64,000 bases of DNA from Xiphias gladius (taxonomy: Eukaryota > Chordata > Actinopteri > Istiophoriformes > Xiphiidae). How positions within the stretch are numbered: the first letter of the stretch is position 1; each line of letters starts with the position of its first letter. Below the pieces are notes generated by a model. That model saw nothing but the letters and a program-made list of their open reading frames with translations, was not told the origin of the DNA and made no database searches. Below are positions 32,089 to 45,600 of this stretch, piece after piece. The translations under genes and the position numbers were made by a program. The DNA lies in assembly GCF_016859285.1 (NCBI RefSeq), contig NC_053400.1, positions 31,949,001 through 32,013,000 on the forward strand, in the 5' to 3' direction.

Positions 32089-35000
32089 TCAAAGGTTGGT
32101 GGTGGTAGAGTTCAAGATGTCGTGCTGGATCTTGGCGTTAGAGGCCTTGGACAGGTCTCGCTGTGGAAACAGAAGAGCAGCTGTTAAGGTCAATTCCTTG
32201 CTTTTAATGCAACAACACGAGGAAGAGACGACGCTTTGAAGCAAACTTGCCATCAACAATCAAGCACTTATCTTTTTCTAAATCATGATGAAATGACACA
32301 ATCTGAAGACTGTTAGTGTCAATTAGTGAGAAAACAGTCACACAAACAGATGGACCAATAAAGAGCTTAAACTCTGACCCATCAGATGAGCTTATCACCG
32401 CAGGAATCCAACTTTTGTTTAGACAGCCTAAAGTATCATCAGGTGATTAGCATCAAGCTATCTCGTGAAGTGTTGTAATTCAATTTTGGTGTAGCAATTT
32501 TCTCCTGAACCTACACTGTCTACTTTTACTTAGCGACTCTTACACTTACCACGTTTGCTAGTCGACAATCCCCCGACACCACTGTGAAACTACTGGTTGA
32601 GTAAATGTAGGTGGCGAGCAATCGTTCCTCTGTCAGCTCGTAATTAAACCGTAGTTTGTCTTATTGAGTCTGCTGTGAGTGTCTGCATCGGTCTCTCTAC
32701 CTCTTCTAAAAAACATTTCTCCTTGATGATTCTTGAACTTTGGTGCAAAATGGAGCCTCATGAAAGAAGCCTTAATCTCAGACCTCGTGAGACTCTGACA
32801 CCAGAACCTTGCGTCTGCTATTGATGTTTCAGTCAGTTAAAATATATTTCTGTTATTTCTATTATTTCTCTATCAAACTGCATTTTAACAGCCGGTAGCA
32901 TTTAGACATGACGTACTGATTTTTTTTTAATATCAGCTCAACTATCCACAGGATAGAGAAACATACAGTATACAGCTAAACTGGCTCAGACATTCAAGTA
33001 ACATGACTTATAGCTTATTTGTATAACTGTGTTAAATAGAAACTTAAAAATTAACTTAACATTAATTCTGTTTCTTAATGGACACTCGCTTTGTCATAGT
33101 AGCAATGGATTGTAGTCACAGTCCACAGTGTTTATTTGCAACAGCATCTCTTTGTCTTTTCACTTAGAAAATCCAGTAATTCTATCCTCTAGACAAAAAA
33201 AACAAAAACTCATTACTACACTATTCTGTTCTATTTATCTGTCAAAAAAAAAAAAAAAAAAAGTGAGCGTTTGGACTTTTAATTTGAAAAGCGAGTGCAA
33301 AGCAGCAGTACTTATTAAAGTGCAGCCAGGCCACTGGGAAATAATACTGAAAATAAACACCCGTATACCCTTTTGTGTTGGGGGGAGCATCTCCAGTTAT
33401 GCAGAGCTACCAGAGTCTTATAATGACCAAGAGAAATCCAGTCAGAGCTCTGAGGAAATGCCATGTGTAGAACTGACACTACAAATTGCCCAAAAATGAC
33501 ACACTGTTTGTGTGTGTGCGCGCGCACGCACGCACGCACGCACACACGAATATTTAGTCCTGCAGGCTTAATTAAGTGCACTGCAACTGACTGAGAAGAC
33601 ACTTGGCTGTTTTTTGAAGCAGGTTTTGTGTAATAAAAAACTAAGAGATACTTTACTGGCATAGAAGTAAACGGGACATATCTCAACAAAATGGTTATGG
33701 TATAAATGGTTTGTTGCAAATGTATGGAGATTGGCCTAGGCTGATTTCCTGGCCTGTATTACTATCCCAGTGATGGGGGTTACTATCCCCCAGTGATGAG
33801 GTGGGGGTGTCAGCGGTCGTGGGGTAACTGTGGCTATTCAAGCAAAAACGTCATGTTAAATTGCTCATTAAGGATAATCTGTCCCTTGATTAGAGGCATG
33901 CAGTTAAACTAAAAAGAGATTAGTAAGCATCACGGAAGGTTTTAGAATTCCCAACACACCTTGACTGAACAGATTCAGTGTTGACAAAGTCCCTCTAAAA
34001 TATAAATTTACATCATTAGCATTTGTTCATCATCAGAAACTTCTATAATGCACCTTAAAGTGTTACTGCAAACAAATGACAAAAAAAACAAAAAAAAGAT
34101 GCAGAGCAAAGAAAATAGACACAAAAGTGTGAATTACCACAAACTCTGAATATGTGCTGGCAACAGAGGCTAGGCTGAAGTTACGCTGTGGACTAGCGGG
34201 GGTCAGCAACGCACCACTCAGAGGGGTCCCCTTCAACTGGGCCTCGTTCTCCTTGTTACAGCCCTGTATTCGTGGGTGGGGCGGTCTACCGCCTCCCGGC
34301 GTCCGTGCTGCTGGACCCTGGAGAACACACGGCAGGAGAGACAGATCAGACAATTGGGACCAACTATCGTCTTTAACAACACAATACAGCAATCGCTTTT
34401 TAGAGTTAAATGCACAAAGACATAAATGGAGGAAGGAAGGAACAACCCCAGCCCACCCCCTGCCCTAAATCATCAGACCGAACTGATGATTGGAGTAAGT
34501 GCATCACAAGAAATAACGCAGTTACTGGTTCACATGCAGCAGACACTTCAGCTAAACTCTGATAAATGAGAATGAAAAATGAAAAACACTTTGAGGGAAC
34601 CCATATGCATTTGCGCTTGGTTCAGATGCTGTGTGGTACGACACGATTCTGTGCAAATGGATCACATTTTACCAAGGAGCAGGAAAAAGTGGATATTATA
34701 ATAAGCTAGGTAATTGTCCCGATTGTGCAGATTTTTTCCATCTCCCATGACTTTTTCTTTAGGTTTGGTTTGTGTACAACTCGTACGTCTTTTATCTTTA
34801 AAATGAAACCAACCTTGTTTGCTGAGAGAGGTGGGCGGGGCACAGGTGAGCGGCAGACAGTCCCACCGTAGACAGAGCGCATCGTGCTGTTAGAGGTAGC
34901 ACTGGAAATACTGGAAGTTGCGTTAAGCTGGTGAGAGAGACGGGGGGAGTGGGTTAGTGCTGACAGGCGCAGATCACAGAATCATAGAACGAATTTGTAT

Positions 35001-38000
35001 TAAACCAAGAATTGATACCGGAACTAGAAAAGTAAGGCCCAAACCGAATTTACCATCTTTCGTGATTTATTTGGTGTAGTAGTGCCGAGGAATCTGCGTT
35101 TGGTCGGGGTTCTTACTGCTGTTCCGTACAGCATATCCTCCTCAGTCTGTTTGCTCTTCTTGAGATGCTGTTTAGAGTACGTAAAGAGAAGTGTCAACAC
35201 ATTTCTCAGCAAACACGCAGGCTAAGCCTTTAATACAACGAGGAAAGTTGTTTACCCTCTCTAGTTTCTCCTTCTCTTTCTCTATTCGGTGCAGCTCCCA
35301 CTGTTCCTCCACATACTGCAGAAACTTCTGGCCGTTTACTAGAAACTCCCGGTCCTGTTCACTTTCCCATGCATCAATCTGGGCTTTTAATTTCTTCTCA
35401 AGCTAAAAAACAACAACAGTGTCAAATGCGTAAGAATTGTTACATGATATTTTTAGTTTAGAAAATAATAGGTGGCCCTCATGTCTTACCTTGGGCAGGC
35501 TTTTATGCAGCTCAGACCTCTGTTTCTCCTCTTTGAGAAGATTCCCTCCTCTGTTTGTGAATCTTGTCGGATCTGTGGCTTTTTTCTGAAACAAGCAAGA
35601 TGAAAGAGACAGATTATGAGCTTAAAATGACAATTCTCTCCAATGTGCAGCTGTGTAATCAGATAAAATAAATAAATTCAGCCGTGTAATATATAGGCAG
35701 GTTTTTTTTGGTGATTAAATACAATGCGAGACATTTTAGAGTTGGTGCAAAATGGAGCCTCATGATGAACTGTAAGACTGTGTGATGGTGACAGTCTCTT
35801 AATGACCTCAAACTTAGTTTGGCATTTACATAAAGCCATTTCTTGTTACTCACCAGCTGACATACATTGTTACAGATATACTGTTTCTGTAATAAGCTAA
35901 TATCAGCCTGGACAATTCATTGATCTAGCTCTACTTCTTTCCTTATAGCTTTTTATTGACAGACATATTATAAGTGAAAAAATCGGACAATTTTCCAGCC
36001 CAATCAAAAATTTGGTTTCAGACATATTTGAACTGCTGCCACATGTGTAAATTAATTATCTGGCTTAACTTGATTTTCTAATCTATTCCATTTTCAATTT
36101 CAAAAGACTTTTTAAACTGAGAAATGGTTCTAGTGTACTCACCTCCAGCTCTTGGAAGAATCTCCAGCTTTCTTCCCATCGGTGAACCCCGTCAAAAAGC
36201 TCTTTGTGATCCTCATAATGCTGCTTCAAGCGCTGGATCTCGGCATCATGCAGACTCAACAGCTCCTCAGTAAAATCCTCTAAAATAGTCAATTACAGCT
36301 AAAGTGTCTTCACCTTCGCAAACTTCAGTGTCATTCAATTACAAGCAACTAAAACCAATAGTGAACTCACCGCTAAAATATGGTGCAAAAGCCTGTCGCT
36401 GGTCAGTGCTGAAGAAGCACTTTTCCCAAAACACAGCGATCTCGGAGCGGATGGCGTCTGTGACGTTGCGAATGTTGAGCAGCTTGAGCTCCTCCAGACG
36501 CTGAACTTCTGCTTGTAACTGAAGGAGGAAATTAAAGTGTAAACAGAACAGCAAACCAGCAACCACAACACTGACAGAAGTCCCCAGAAACCAAGAGTGT
36601 CACTCAGCGCGTCACTCAGCGCGTCACAGGAGTCTTCTCACCGCTTCCAGGTTCCTCTTCTTGGACCTGACCATGTGCTCATTGAAGGCCTCTCTCTCCT
36701 CCTGGGGAACCTGCAGTCGGTCCCACAGCTGCTGGATCTTCTCTCGGTGAGTCTCACACATCAGCTCGTTCTCTGCCTTGCGTTCCTCCAGCTGCAGGAT
36801 CAATATGGCAGAGAGTGGCTTCATTTCTCATATAAAAATATCAGGGTTCCCATAGTCTGCCAGTCAGCTTTCAAGGCCCAATTATAATCTGTGGGATCTT
36901 TGAAAACTATTTTCCTTTATCCTTAAAGTTTCACTAAATGTAATCAGGGGATTTATACTTTTTTCAAAGTTATACCGGCCAAAGTATGAAAGACATCACT
37001 GAAAACTAGTAGGGATGATAAGGCCTTCAATTATTTACCAAGTGTATGAATTTACTGACATTTGCATCACATTTTTGTCAGTTCTTTCCAGCAGTATACA
37101 ACAATAATTCCTAATAATATCTTTTATCCTGACCTGGATAAGAAGCAGAAAATGGATGGATGAATGGATTTAACGTTTAAACAAAAATAACTGACTAATC
37201 TCAGGTCCACACATTTTACATAAAGTCAGGATTTTTCTGCCAATTTTTGCTAAAATCACATACATCACTAACATTTTATAACTGACATTACTGGCACAGC
37301 AGGCTGGAAAAATATTTAAGACCTTTTGTAAAACAAATACTTTATAGTACCTTTCAAAGCCTATTTAAGAGGAAACTGACATCAGTGCTTTTTCAGACTT
37401 TAAGACCTGCAGATGCCGTTTGCATTGTTATAACAAGATCTTACCTGACAAAGGAGCAGTTTGAGTGATGTAATATTGTCTCTGGAAAGGCAAAAAGAGT
37501 CCTCATCCTCACAGACCACGTCCTTCTCAAAACTGGTCTCGGGGATGTGGTCCAGCTCTTCCATGTACAAGATGATCTGCTTTTTGAGGTCCATGAATTC
37601 AGCGTACCGCTTTGCCTGAAAACATGAAAGCAGCACACCATTTGGTCAAGGACAGATTAGTTTGTGTTTGAGACAAAAGTCTCTGAACCTTACACCTCTT
37701 ACACCTCGACAACACTCTAGGAACAGAGAGAACCGGCCTCCTCTTACTCTTTTCAAACATGCATTTTTGTTTTTATCTAACTGCATTTAAAAAGGGTTCA
37801 TACACGAAGAGGGGGTTTGAATTTGATCAACTTTAGGTGAAAACAAAATCCATCTTTAAGTCAAAACATGAGGACTAGAGATGTGCAGACGATACCGACA
37901 CTCCAAGGTTCGTTTCACTCCTGTGAAGCGCAGCGTTACAGTGAATTAAGTCGGAACTTGTGTCAAATGAAGATTCGCGAGAAGGACCGCGACCGACGCG

Positions 38001-41000
38001 TCAAAATGTCACTGGTGCTTCAGGAAGAGCTTCGCTAAGTTGGAGAGTTTTGGAAGTTTTGCAGCTGAACATGAGGATAGGCACTCTAGTGAAATACGAG
38101 GAGGAGAATGATTGAGAAATATGGCGGCGTGCACTAGAAAGACCTAATCACAAGTATGAGAACATTTCCACATGATACCAAGAAATAATGCTATAAAAGT
38201 AACAGGACAATTAAATGAACATCATTCTCCAATCAAATCATTCAACTCATGACATGTTACAAAAACACCAACCATGAGGTTAAAACACATGAGCTCACCA
38301 TGACACTGTGCTTCAGCTACACTAATTTTGTGCCAGTGAAAATATTTAACATTAAGCTTTTATGACAATGCATTTATTAATTACTTTACTGTAATATATT
38401 CCACAATAAGAGCTATATTAAATTATAGCACCTCCTAACAAAAGTATTACAGATTTATTAAAAACAAAAGAGCTTCTTGGACTTTTAGTACACACAGGAG
38501 ACAAAATCTTCAGTGTCTCCCATACACAGACTCTACTGGGGCAGCCTGTCCAGGTAGATTCTCACCTGCCCAGGTAGATAAAAATCCCTCGGTTTCGTCT
38601 CAGGTAGATCTTACACTAGAACCCCTCATTTCACTCTTTTCAAACCAACACATTTTTGCTCGCACACCTGTCTGAGTTGCCGGCACTGCAGTAACTGAGT
38701 GGGGCTAGAGGCTTCTCTGTGCACAGCCGCCTAGCAACCCTCTACCTTTAATCTGCGTGTGAGGCGTTTAGGGGACATCTGTAAATTGTAAAAATAACCC
38801 AAGAGTGGAGATGAGGATGTAAGGCAGCAAGCTCCCACCTTCTCTGTGTTCTGGTTGGTAATGTGCTGGCGGAAGTTTTCCAGCTGTTCTGGTGAGGGCA
38901 CAGAGTCTGGAGCGATGCCATACGGCATGGAGCACAGGATGTCGCACAGGTCCTGGTCCTGCTCCAGCAGAGCCTTCAGCTGCTGCATCCGCTGATTCTT
39001 CTCCTTTATCAGAGCCTCCACCTGTGTGCGGATGTTCTTCTCCTGCTGGAGCATGCTAATACCATCCTCTTCCTGAATATACAGAGGAGATAACAACAAA
39101 TTCGCTTCATAAAATGTTCCTCAAGTCATTTACTTTACCGCTGAACTATCATTAAAGTCTGTAAAGCTGGTCATCATCAACCAGCTGACAACGACAATGA
39201 CTGAGAGGCATTTTACATGAACTTATGTTATAAATTGTTTCAAAACCAAATGAATAGTAGTGAGTGAGCAGGTTCATACTGTGGATAAGCACAAAAGTCG
39301 GTATAGAAGAAATGTTAAGCTGCCTGCCTCTGCCAGTGCTGTAAAGACAAAGTGTTGTGGAATATACGAGACTAAATAATCCATCTGTCAAGGAGCATCT
39401 GTAGTCCAGAGTGCAAAGGTATAGTCTAGTCAAGAGAGTTAAGAGCCCAAAATAAAGTTAACAAATTGTTACTCAGTACAAAATTATTTTAACACCGAAA
39501 ATGTTGTTACCTCAAATACAGGCAGCTGAAGTTCCAGGCAGAGTTTCTCCATTTCCATCCTGCATGTCTGAATGCTGCTTATGAGCCTCTTCTTCAGAGA
39601 ATCTTCTTCTTTGATCATCATATCTAGTAAGCTCTGGTGGACAAATAGAGTAAAACATATCAGCATATGCAGATGGACGTGTGTAGGTATTGAAATTCTT
39701 ACCAATATCCAGTAAATGATCCTTCTGATGGTCATTTTGGCCAATATGGATGCAGATATTCTAATTTCTTTGCATTCCCACCATATATCTAGTTCCAATC
39801 ACATAAAATTGGACAGTAATAATGGTCCTTGGGCTAAAAATGCTGCTTTATTAGCACCTGTCCTAATTTATTAACCCACACTACCACTCTTTCAAAGAGA
39901 TTGTATAAAGTGCTTCAACTTAGCTTCAGCTTCAACTCTGTAACCACCACAGTGGTTATAGGGTCCCTGAAGAAAGACCTTTAAATGGACGACATATAAA
40001 AATACCAGGGTTCCCATATTCAGCCAGTCAGCTTTCAATGCCCAATTATAACCGTTTTAATGACACATAGAACAGAATTTAATACTTGCTTCACAGTTGT
40101 ATTGGCCAAAGTTTGAAAGATATCACTGAAAGCTAGTAGGGATGATAAGGCCTTCAATTATTGACCAGATGCATCAATTTACTTACATTTGAATCACAGT
40201 TTTGCCTTTAAGACTTGCAGAAACCCCCATCATCATTGGATGTTTTAATACGCTGGAATATTGATATCAACGTAAAAAATGGCAGTAGCAGTCTGGATCT
40301 AGTGAATATAAATAGTGGCAACCCAAAACTGTCAACCCCACTCTGTTGACCAATGAGCAGGTGTCTTGTCGTAGAGTCTATTCATGGCATTCGGGCTTTG
40401 AATACTTTCCAAGTGGCCTAGTTTGACACATAATGCTTGCTGTGTTCTTTCACAAGAACCCCCCCACCTCCACCTCCACACACACACACATCCACACCCA
40501 TCCATCCGTCTCTCTCTCTATCAGATTCCACACATGCTCACACTCACACACACACACACACACACACCTCTAACGTCGTGTGAAGTTTAAACCCTGTGTA
40601 TGCCTGTTTTAGGCCAAGGAGTAATCTCACACAGATCGCAATACATTACTGCTGCCAATTCACAGGTTTGGCACATCTGAAAGGGTGTTTTGAACAGTCT
40701 TTAAACTGCAATCATGTCGACATTTTTTGTGTTGTCCTAAACAGAATAAAAGTTTCAAAATGTGAAACTGAGTTTTAAACCGGCTTTAGCTTCTCTGGGT
40801 TAAAGTGGTCCAAATTTGACAAGTCTAGGTATGGTGGTTTGTTGGTTGGTACTTGTTAATTATGTCCAGCTTTAACAAAATAATGTCAAATTTTCAATTA
40901 ATTTGTGCATTTTTCGTGTTTGTGTGTGTTTTCACAAATATTATAAAACTTTCACAAATCAGAGACTGTGTTTTAAATAGTGTCCAGGCTTCGCCGAGGA

Positions 41001-41580
41001 TGGGTCTACCACCATTTGACAACAGTAAGTGGATGGAAAAGGAGAATCAGTGTTGACCTGTAAGTTTCCCTTAACTTTCCCCTTAACCGACGACTCGGAG
41101 ACCAACTTCGGCGCCGTGAACCGAGACCGTCAGGTATCGTTACAAGTTTACAGAGATGATGATGATGATGTCCCGAAACCGAGGCCTCACCTTGATGTGG
41201 TTCTTGACTACATTAGTTCTCTGGAGTCTCTGGTCCTCCGGGATGCCGATCTCCTCCCAGATGTCCTTCAGGTGGCACAGCGCTTTATTCAGGCACGACA
41301 CAGCCTCTGCTGCGAGCACCTCGCTTCGGGGACACACAAGCCGTTCGTTTGTCAATAAATGGTTCCGGTGGCATTAAAAAACCAACTAGCTGGTAGCATT
41401 TAAACCAAACACGACACACACACGGAGAGACAGAGTTCACTCCTCTGATCCAGATAACCGACGTCGGCGTTAGTTTAGCTAACAACAGCCTCGTTTAGCC
41501 ATGAACTTTTAGCGTTATTTGACAAACTCTGACTCCGTCTCGGGGGGAAAAAAAATGTTTCGACCTTACCTCTTCCTCAT
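32089..41580 (-). CDS. prc1: Protein regulator of cytokinesis 1
   Basis: Fourteen coding exons on the minus strand: 41570-41580, 41191-41323, 39511-39633, 38839-39072, 37445-37615, 36642-36791, 36371-36518, 36143-36279, 35490-35585, 35256-35402, 35054-35167, 34814-34927, 34138-34317, 32089-32160. All phases close, giving 609 aa (human 620). PRC1/Ase1 dimerises and crosslinks antiparallel microtubules in the anaphase midzone, working with KIF4A and centralspindlin. Seen here: the N-terminal dimerisation rod (KSEVLAAEAVSCLNKAL...WEEIGIPEDQRLQRT), coiled coil, and the spectrin-like microtubule-binding part (WEKCFF, RQAFAPYF, ELFDGVHRWEESW, DPTRFTNRGGNLLKEEKQR). A basic tail carries CDK-type sites RTPTKRR (Thr near 470) and TTPNKSRK (Thr near 481), matching human T470 and T481. 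The first coding exon supplies only MRK and part of Ser. Teleosts may have two prc1 copies, and I cannot say which this is. Confidence 0.96.
33507..33546. repeat. Mixed TG/CG/CA microsatellite in prc1 last intron
   Basis: TGTGTG passes through CGCGCG into repeated CACG and CACACA. Alternating purine-pyrimidine DNA of this kind can adopt Z-form in vitro. There is no sign of function here. Confidence 0.8.
36599..36627. repeat. Short tandem repeat, unit gtcactcagcgc
   Basis: Two and a half copies of a 12-base unit lie in the short prc1 intron between exons 6 and 7, some 15 bases downstream of the exon 6 donor. Confidence 0.8.
36842..37425. repeat. 'CAGGGTTCCCATA...CTGCAGATACCCTG' hAT-like repeat in prc1 intron 5
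   Basis: It starts TCAGGGTTCCCATAGTCTGC and contains GATGATAAGGCCTTCAATTA, CAACAATAATTCCTAATAAT and GCAGAAAATGGATGGATGAA. It ends GACTTTAAGACCTGCAGATG. The copies at 40008-40225 and 49575-50027 share the same order of pieces. The ends CAGGGT and its complement suggest a non-autonomous hAT element about 0.58 kb long. No frame of note is present. Confidence 0.7.
40008..40225. repeat. 'CAGGGTTCCCATA' hAT-like repeat, shorter copy in prc1 intron 2
   Basis: It starts CCAGGGTTCCCATATTCAGC, contains GATGATAAGGCCTTCAATTA and stops at AAGACTTGCAGAAACCCCC. The interior from the CAACAATAATTCC block onward is deleted relative to 36842-37425. Confidence 0.7.
40539..40567. repeat. CA microsatellite in prc1 intron 2
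   Basis: About 14 CA units follow a compound stretch of CACACA and TCTCTC from 40480. It is intronic and not near a splice site. Confidence 0.85.
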
Positions 41581-42505
41581 CGTTAAATTCCAGATCTTGT
41601 CGCGTTTACCGTCCTAACAGTTTAAATCAACCGAAACCTGTCAACGGGCCGAGCTGCGGAGCGTCGTCTGCCCTCGCTGTGGTCCGTTTGTACACAGTTC
41701 AAAATACGCGCACTCTGCGCTCTGATTGGCTCCTTCCGCGGGAGCGCGTGTTGCGTCAAACTAACGCCGCCCGCCGGCCGGGGCCGGGGCCGCGGGTGGC
41801 TCCTGCGGCTGACCACTAGATGGCACCGCCCTCCTCCGAACCACACCGTCAATTGAAACAAGACACGCCGGTTTCGTGGCGGTCGCGGCGACGCAGCAAC
41901 GGTCTTCCGCTTTGCTAATTTTGGACTGTGCGCGTCCCGGCAGACCGAACCGGTAAAGCAAGCGCACGGCGCACAGCGCGATTCAAGCGTGGGGCGTCTT
42001 GCCCTGTGATGAAGTCATCGCCGAGTGTTGCCCAGATGTCAGGAAGGAATGCAGTTTTGGTAACTCGGAGACCGAGTCCACCTGTTAAAACTGTCCGAGA
42101 CCTGAGACCTGAGCCAGAGGGAGGAGGACGCAGATACTTTTATTCTACCGCTCTGTTGAGAAACTCAGAATTCACTCCCCTGTTAAGGCTTCGCATCGCT
42201 CCTGGCCTGCCCTGTCCTCGTAGGATGAAGCCTACACTGCAGGCGTCTCGAACAGATACTGACACGCCTCACCTCTGGCCAAGACTCAGAAAACAGGAAA
42301 GCTATAAAATGCATGAGACACTAATCTGAATACGGGTTTGTAACTAGACTAGATTCATTCTTGGCTGCATTAATTCGCACCTCTGGCCTTTTATCCCTTT
42401 TATCCCCCATTCCCTGACTGCTGACGTTATGACACTGCATCGACCATCTGTTCTGCATATTTTGCCATAGAGACACGAAAGGACGCAGGAAGGAAAAGCT
42501 TTGAA
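41581..42505. other. prc1 promoter and prc1-vps33b intergenic gap
   Basis: The part next to prc1 (about 41620-41990) is GC- and CpG-rich, fitting a CpG-island promoter. A GGCCGG-rich run lies at 41765-41795. The open frame at 41928-42329 has no recognisable product and looks like a by-product of CpG richness. No other gene is seen. Confidence 0.55.
41698..41729 (-). promoter_or_regulatory. CCAAT box plus CDE/CHR-like cell-cycle element upstream of prc1
   Basis: On the prc1 strand the order is CCAAT (41725-41729), then GCGCG (41707-41711), a three-base spacer and TTTGAA (41698-41703), about 120 bases before the start codon. A CCAAT box followed by CDE (GC-rich) and CHR (TTTGAA) in tight spacing is the arrangement bound by NF-Y and the DREAM/MuvB complex on genes silent in G0/G1 and on in G2/M. 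Human PRC1 is a known member of that class. The elements are seen directly. Their activity here is inference. Confidence 0.6.
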
Positions 42506-42519
42506 ACATGTTAAAAACA

Positions 42520-42525
42520 TTTATT
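42520..42525 (-). terminator. Likely vps33b polyadenylation signal (AATAAA)
   Basis: The minus strand reads AATAAA about 155 bases after the vps33b stop codon at 42679-42681. It is the first canonical signal downstream. Confidence 0.6.
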
Positions 42526-42678
42526 CACTTTATACATCTTTACAGTTCTTTTGAGGGGGGAAAGCGGACCACAAGTGACCCTTTTCCATCTGTGATGCCA
42601 GTGCTGGAGGGAATGCGTGACAAGTGCCTGCAGGAATGTGTCAGGTCTCCGTCAGGTCTCCGGTGGTGCTGACAGGCC

Positions 42679-45600
42679 TCATACCAGGTTGTCCAGCAAA
42701 GCCTCGAGGAGTCTCGAACTGTTTGTAATCGCAGTTGTTACCACAATGAATTTGTAACCTGAAACGAGAGAACGGTAACGTTACTGAAATAACCCTCCCC
42801 TTGTTTTCTTTCAGTTCTTTGTGACACAGAGCAAGGCGGCAATTTCTGCGTGAACCCCCTGCACAAACAGCAGGACATTTTGGTAAGGCTGTTCTCTTGC
42901 TGGTTAAAGAGACCCACGCTAACGGTTCGGTGAAATATTTACCCCGTAAGTGCTGTTTCACATCAGAAATTTCACCTGGAGATTAAGGGTCACAGAAACG
43001 ACTGATCATTTGTTCCGTCGATGTGAACACACAGTGCATTTTGGAAAGATATATAAAATTGGTTGTCCCTTAAAATTCTAAATATTCCCACATTTACATA
43101 TCTCGATGTGATTTCTTTAATCATTTCATTATTCTCGCTTGTTTGGATCTTAGTAATTTGATTACTGGGTAAGTATCACATTCACATACACAAATGGTCT
43201 GGACCAATTTCCTTCTTTGAATTTATTTCTTGTCCATTTCCTAATTTTTTTTTTTTTTTTAAAACGTCTTAAATTTATATTAAATATGAACTGATATGTT
43301 GTACTTTGATTGTCTCTTATACATTTATATTTAATATATTTACTTTGCTCTTAATATTCTTATTTACTTTTGCCTTGCTCTTATTTTTACCAGTTTTTTT
43401 TTTACCCAGCTATTGTTATCTTTCTTGTTTTGTAACTTTCTTTTGTTTTTTGTGATGTGATTTTTTGTGATTTATTTTTTTATTTTGTTTGTATTTTTTT
43501 TTTTTTTTAATTTGCTTAATAAAGATGCACACACAAACACACACACACACACACATACACAAATTGAATAATTTCCTAATAATTTCCAAGTACTCTCATG
43601 GAAAGAATCATTTGGTAATTATAGGGAAAATAGGGACAGTGTTCATTTGTTACATTTACAGTTAATTACAGTTAATTAATTTCCGTGCGTAACAGAAACC
43701 TCCATAAATCAGTGCACAGCAGGTCAGCTGAATGAGCAAAACTGAAATTTATCAACACGCATGCATACAATTCACCATGCATGGACAATAAGTTAGTTTC
43801 CAGTAATAAATGAATAATGAATGGATATTTATTCAGCCTGGAACTTTCCTTTCAAGAAAATTCCTATTTTCTCTATAATTACTGCCAGGATACCTCCTAG
43901 GAAATTATTAGTAAATTACTGACCCAGTTGTTTTTTGAGGGATTATTTTGGGAGGAAAATTCAGCTTCTTCCTCTGGATATCGGGTGATTGCCAGGAATG
44001 AATGCACCGAAAGAGCACTCCAAATGAATGTCAATCATATAACGCACATCAGACTGTCCAAGCCAATATCTTCTACACTTCTAATGATATTCACATTTAA
44101 AAAAAAAAAAAAAATTTGTAAGATAATAAATCTTCAGGACCAGTTCACAATACAATGAGGCTTCTGTCCGTTTAACAATCGGGTTGGCAGGAGTGAAACT
44201 AAACTCCGGATAACAACGGTAGTAACAGGAAGAATGAAGTCGAACGGGGGGGAACCTAGACGACCGGCGCACACTTGAAAAAGCAGGGGATGAAAGGTAA
44301 CATCGAAGATCCCCATCAGCATTAAGGTCACGTCTACCTTTCTCTCTGCCGAGGAAACGTAGGGCTGAAATCTCAGAGAAGGTGCAGCCACCGAGGAACA
44401 TGACCAGGACGATGCGCTGGGCGTCATTCTTGGCCCTTAAATCAGCTCCGTTGCTGCCTGATGAGAGACAGAGAACCTTCATCACTCATCAGTTCAATAA
44501 AAGACATAAACACTGCGCATGTTTACAGGCACACAACAAACGAGGATACCCAGAGAAAAATCAGGTTTCATGGCAAACCAGACAATATATCATTTACTTG
44601 TGCTGTGGTAACCTCGTATACAAGCAGCAGATCAGTAATCTGATTTCTCCCAAACCTTATTTTAACTGTGCTGTAGTGCCGCAAGCTATGACGCCCTTCT
44701 TCCGGATCTCTTTTTTTTTTTTTTCCCTGTCAGAGCATTTGGACTGACAGATGTGAGAGGACTGGCTCTGTGGTGGAAGTGCAGTTTTCCCAAATGTGTC
44801 TGAATGTGACTAAAAGCGATGGAAACCAACTAACTTCAACTTCTGGATGCATTGTTGTGCAAGTTTCGGAATTTAGTCTGATTTTGTATTAATTTATTTT
44901 AGCCGCCACTCTGCTGACACTACGTTTTTCCTGTCGGAAGTCTTTGTAATGTCATTTGTACAAAAAAAAAAAAAAAAAGCCAACCTGCTTCTGCATGTAC
45001 ATGGCCAAGAAACCGTCCTCTTCCGAGGGAAATCTAGCTGAGGAAATCAGGTTTCCCTAATCCCCTACCCCGACTGCAAAAGCTGGGTTTGTTTACGGCA
45101 GAAAGCCAACAGTAATCCAGTTACCTAAGCACATGTAAACACCCACTGAACTCAACAGCCTCAAATTATTCATTTCATTTTCGACATGACATTAATTTCT
45201 CTTTCTCCCCTAACCTGTAACAGCAAATTCATGCCCATTCAGCAGCCTGGTGACTTCTTCAAGCCCCGTCCAACCGTCTCGCTCCAACACCTACGCACAA
45301 CACACACCCCAAGAATAACGTTACGACAAGTTTCACCGCGGCAGTGACGTTCTGTGGAATAAATTAATCCGTCTTATTTACTTACCTGCTCAATGAGTTT
45401 GCAGCTCAAAGGGACGTATGCACCGCTGAAGATGTAAGCCATGTCTCGTGGGACACGCAGGTCATATTCTTCATCTGACTTTGGCACCTTTACACAAAAT
45501 GCGATAATCCAGTTACTGGTCTTGTACAGCATTTCCAGTGAGTTAAAGGCAAAATGCCACTGGTACACGACTGAAGAGCAAAGTTGACGATAATTTACCA

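Noticed and set aside
33128-33719. Frames of 123 and 134 codons on opposite strands in the prc1 last intron
   Set aside because: A/T-rich, low-complexity translations with no family resemblance and no splice links to prc1.
41928-42329. A 133-codon plus-strand frame between prc1 and vps33b
   Set aside because: No recognisable domain or splice structure; it lies in CpG-rich promoter-type DNA, where stops are rare.
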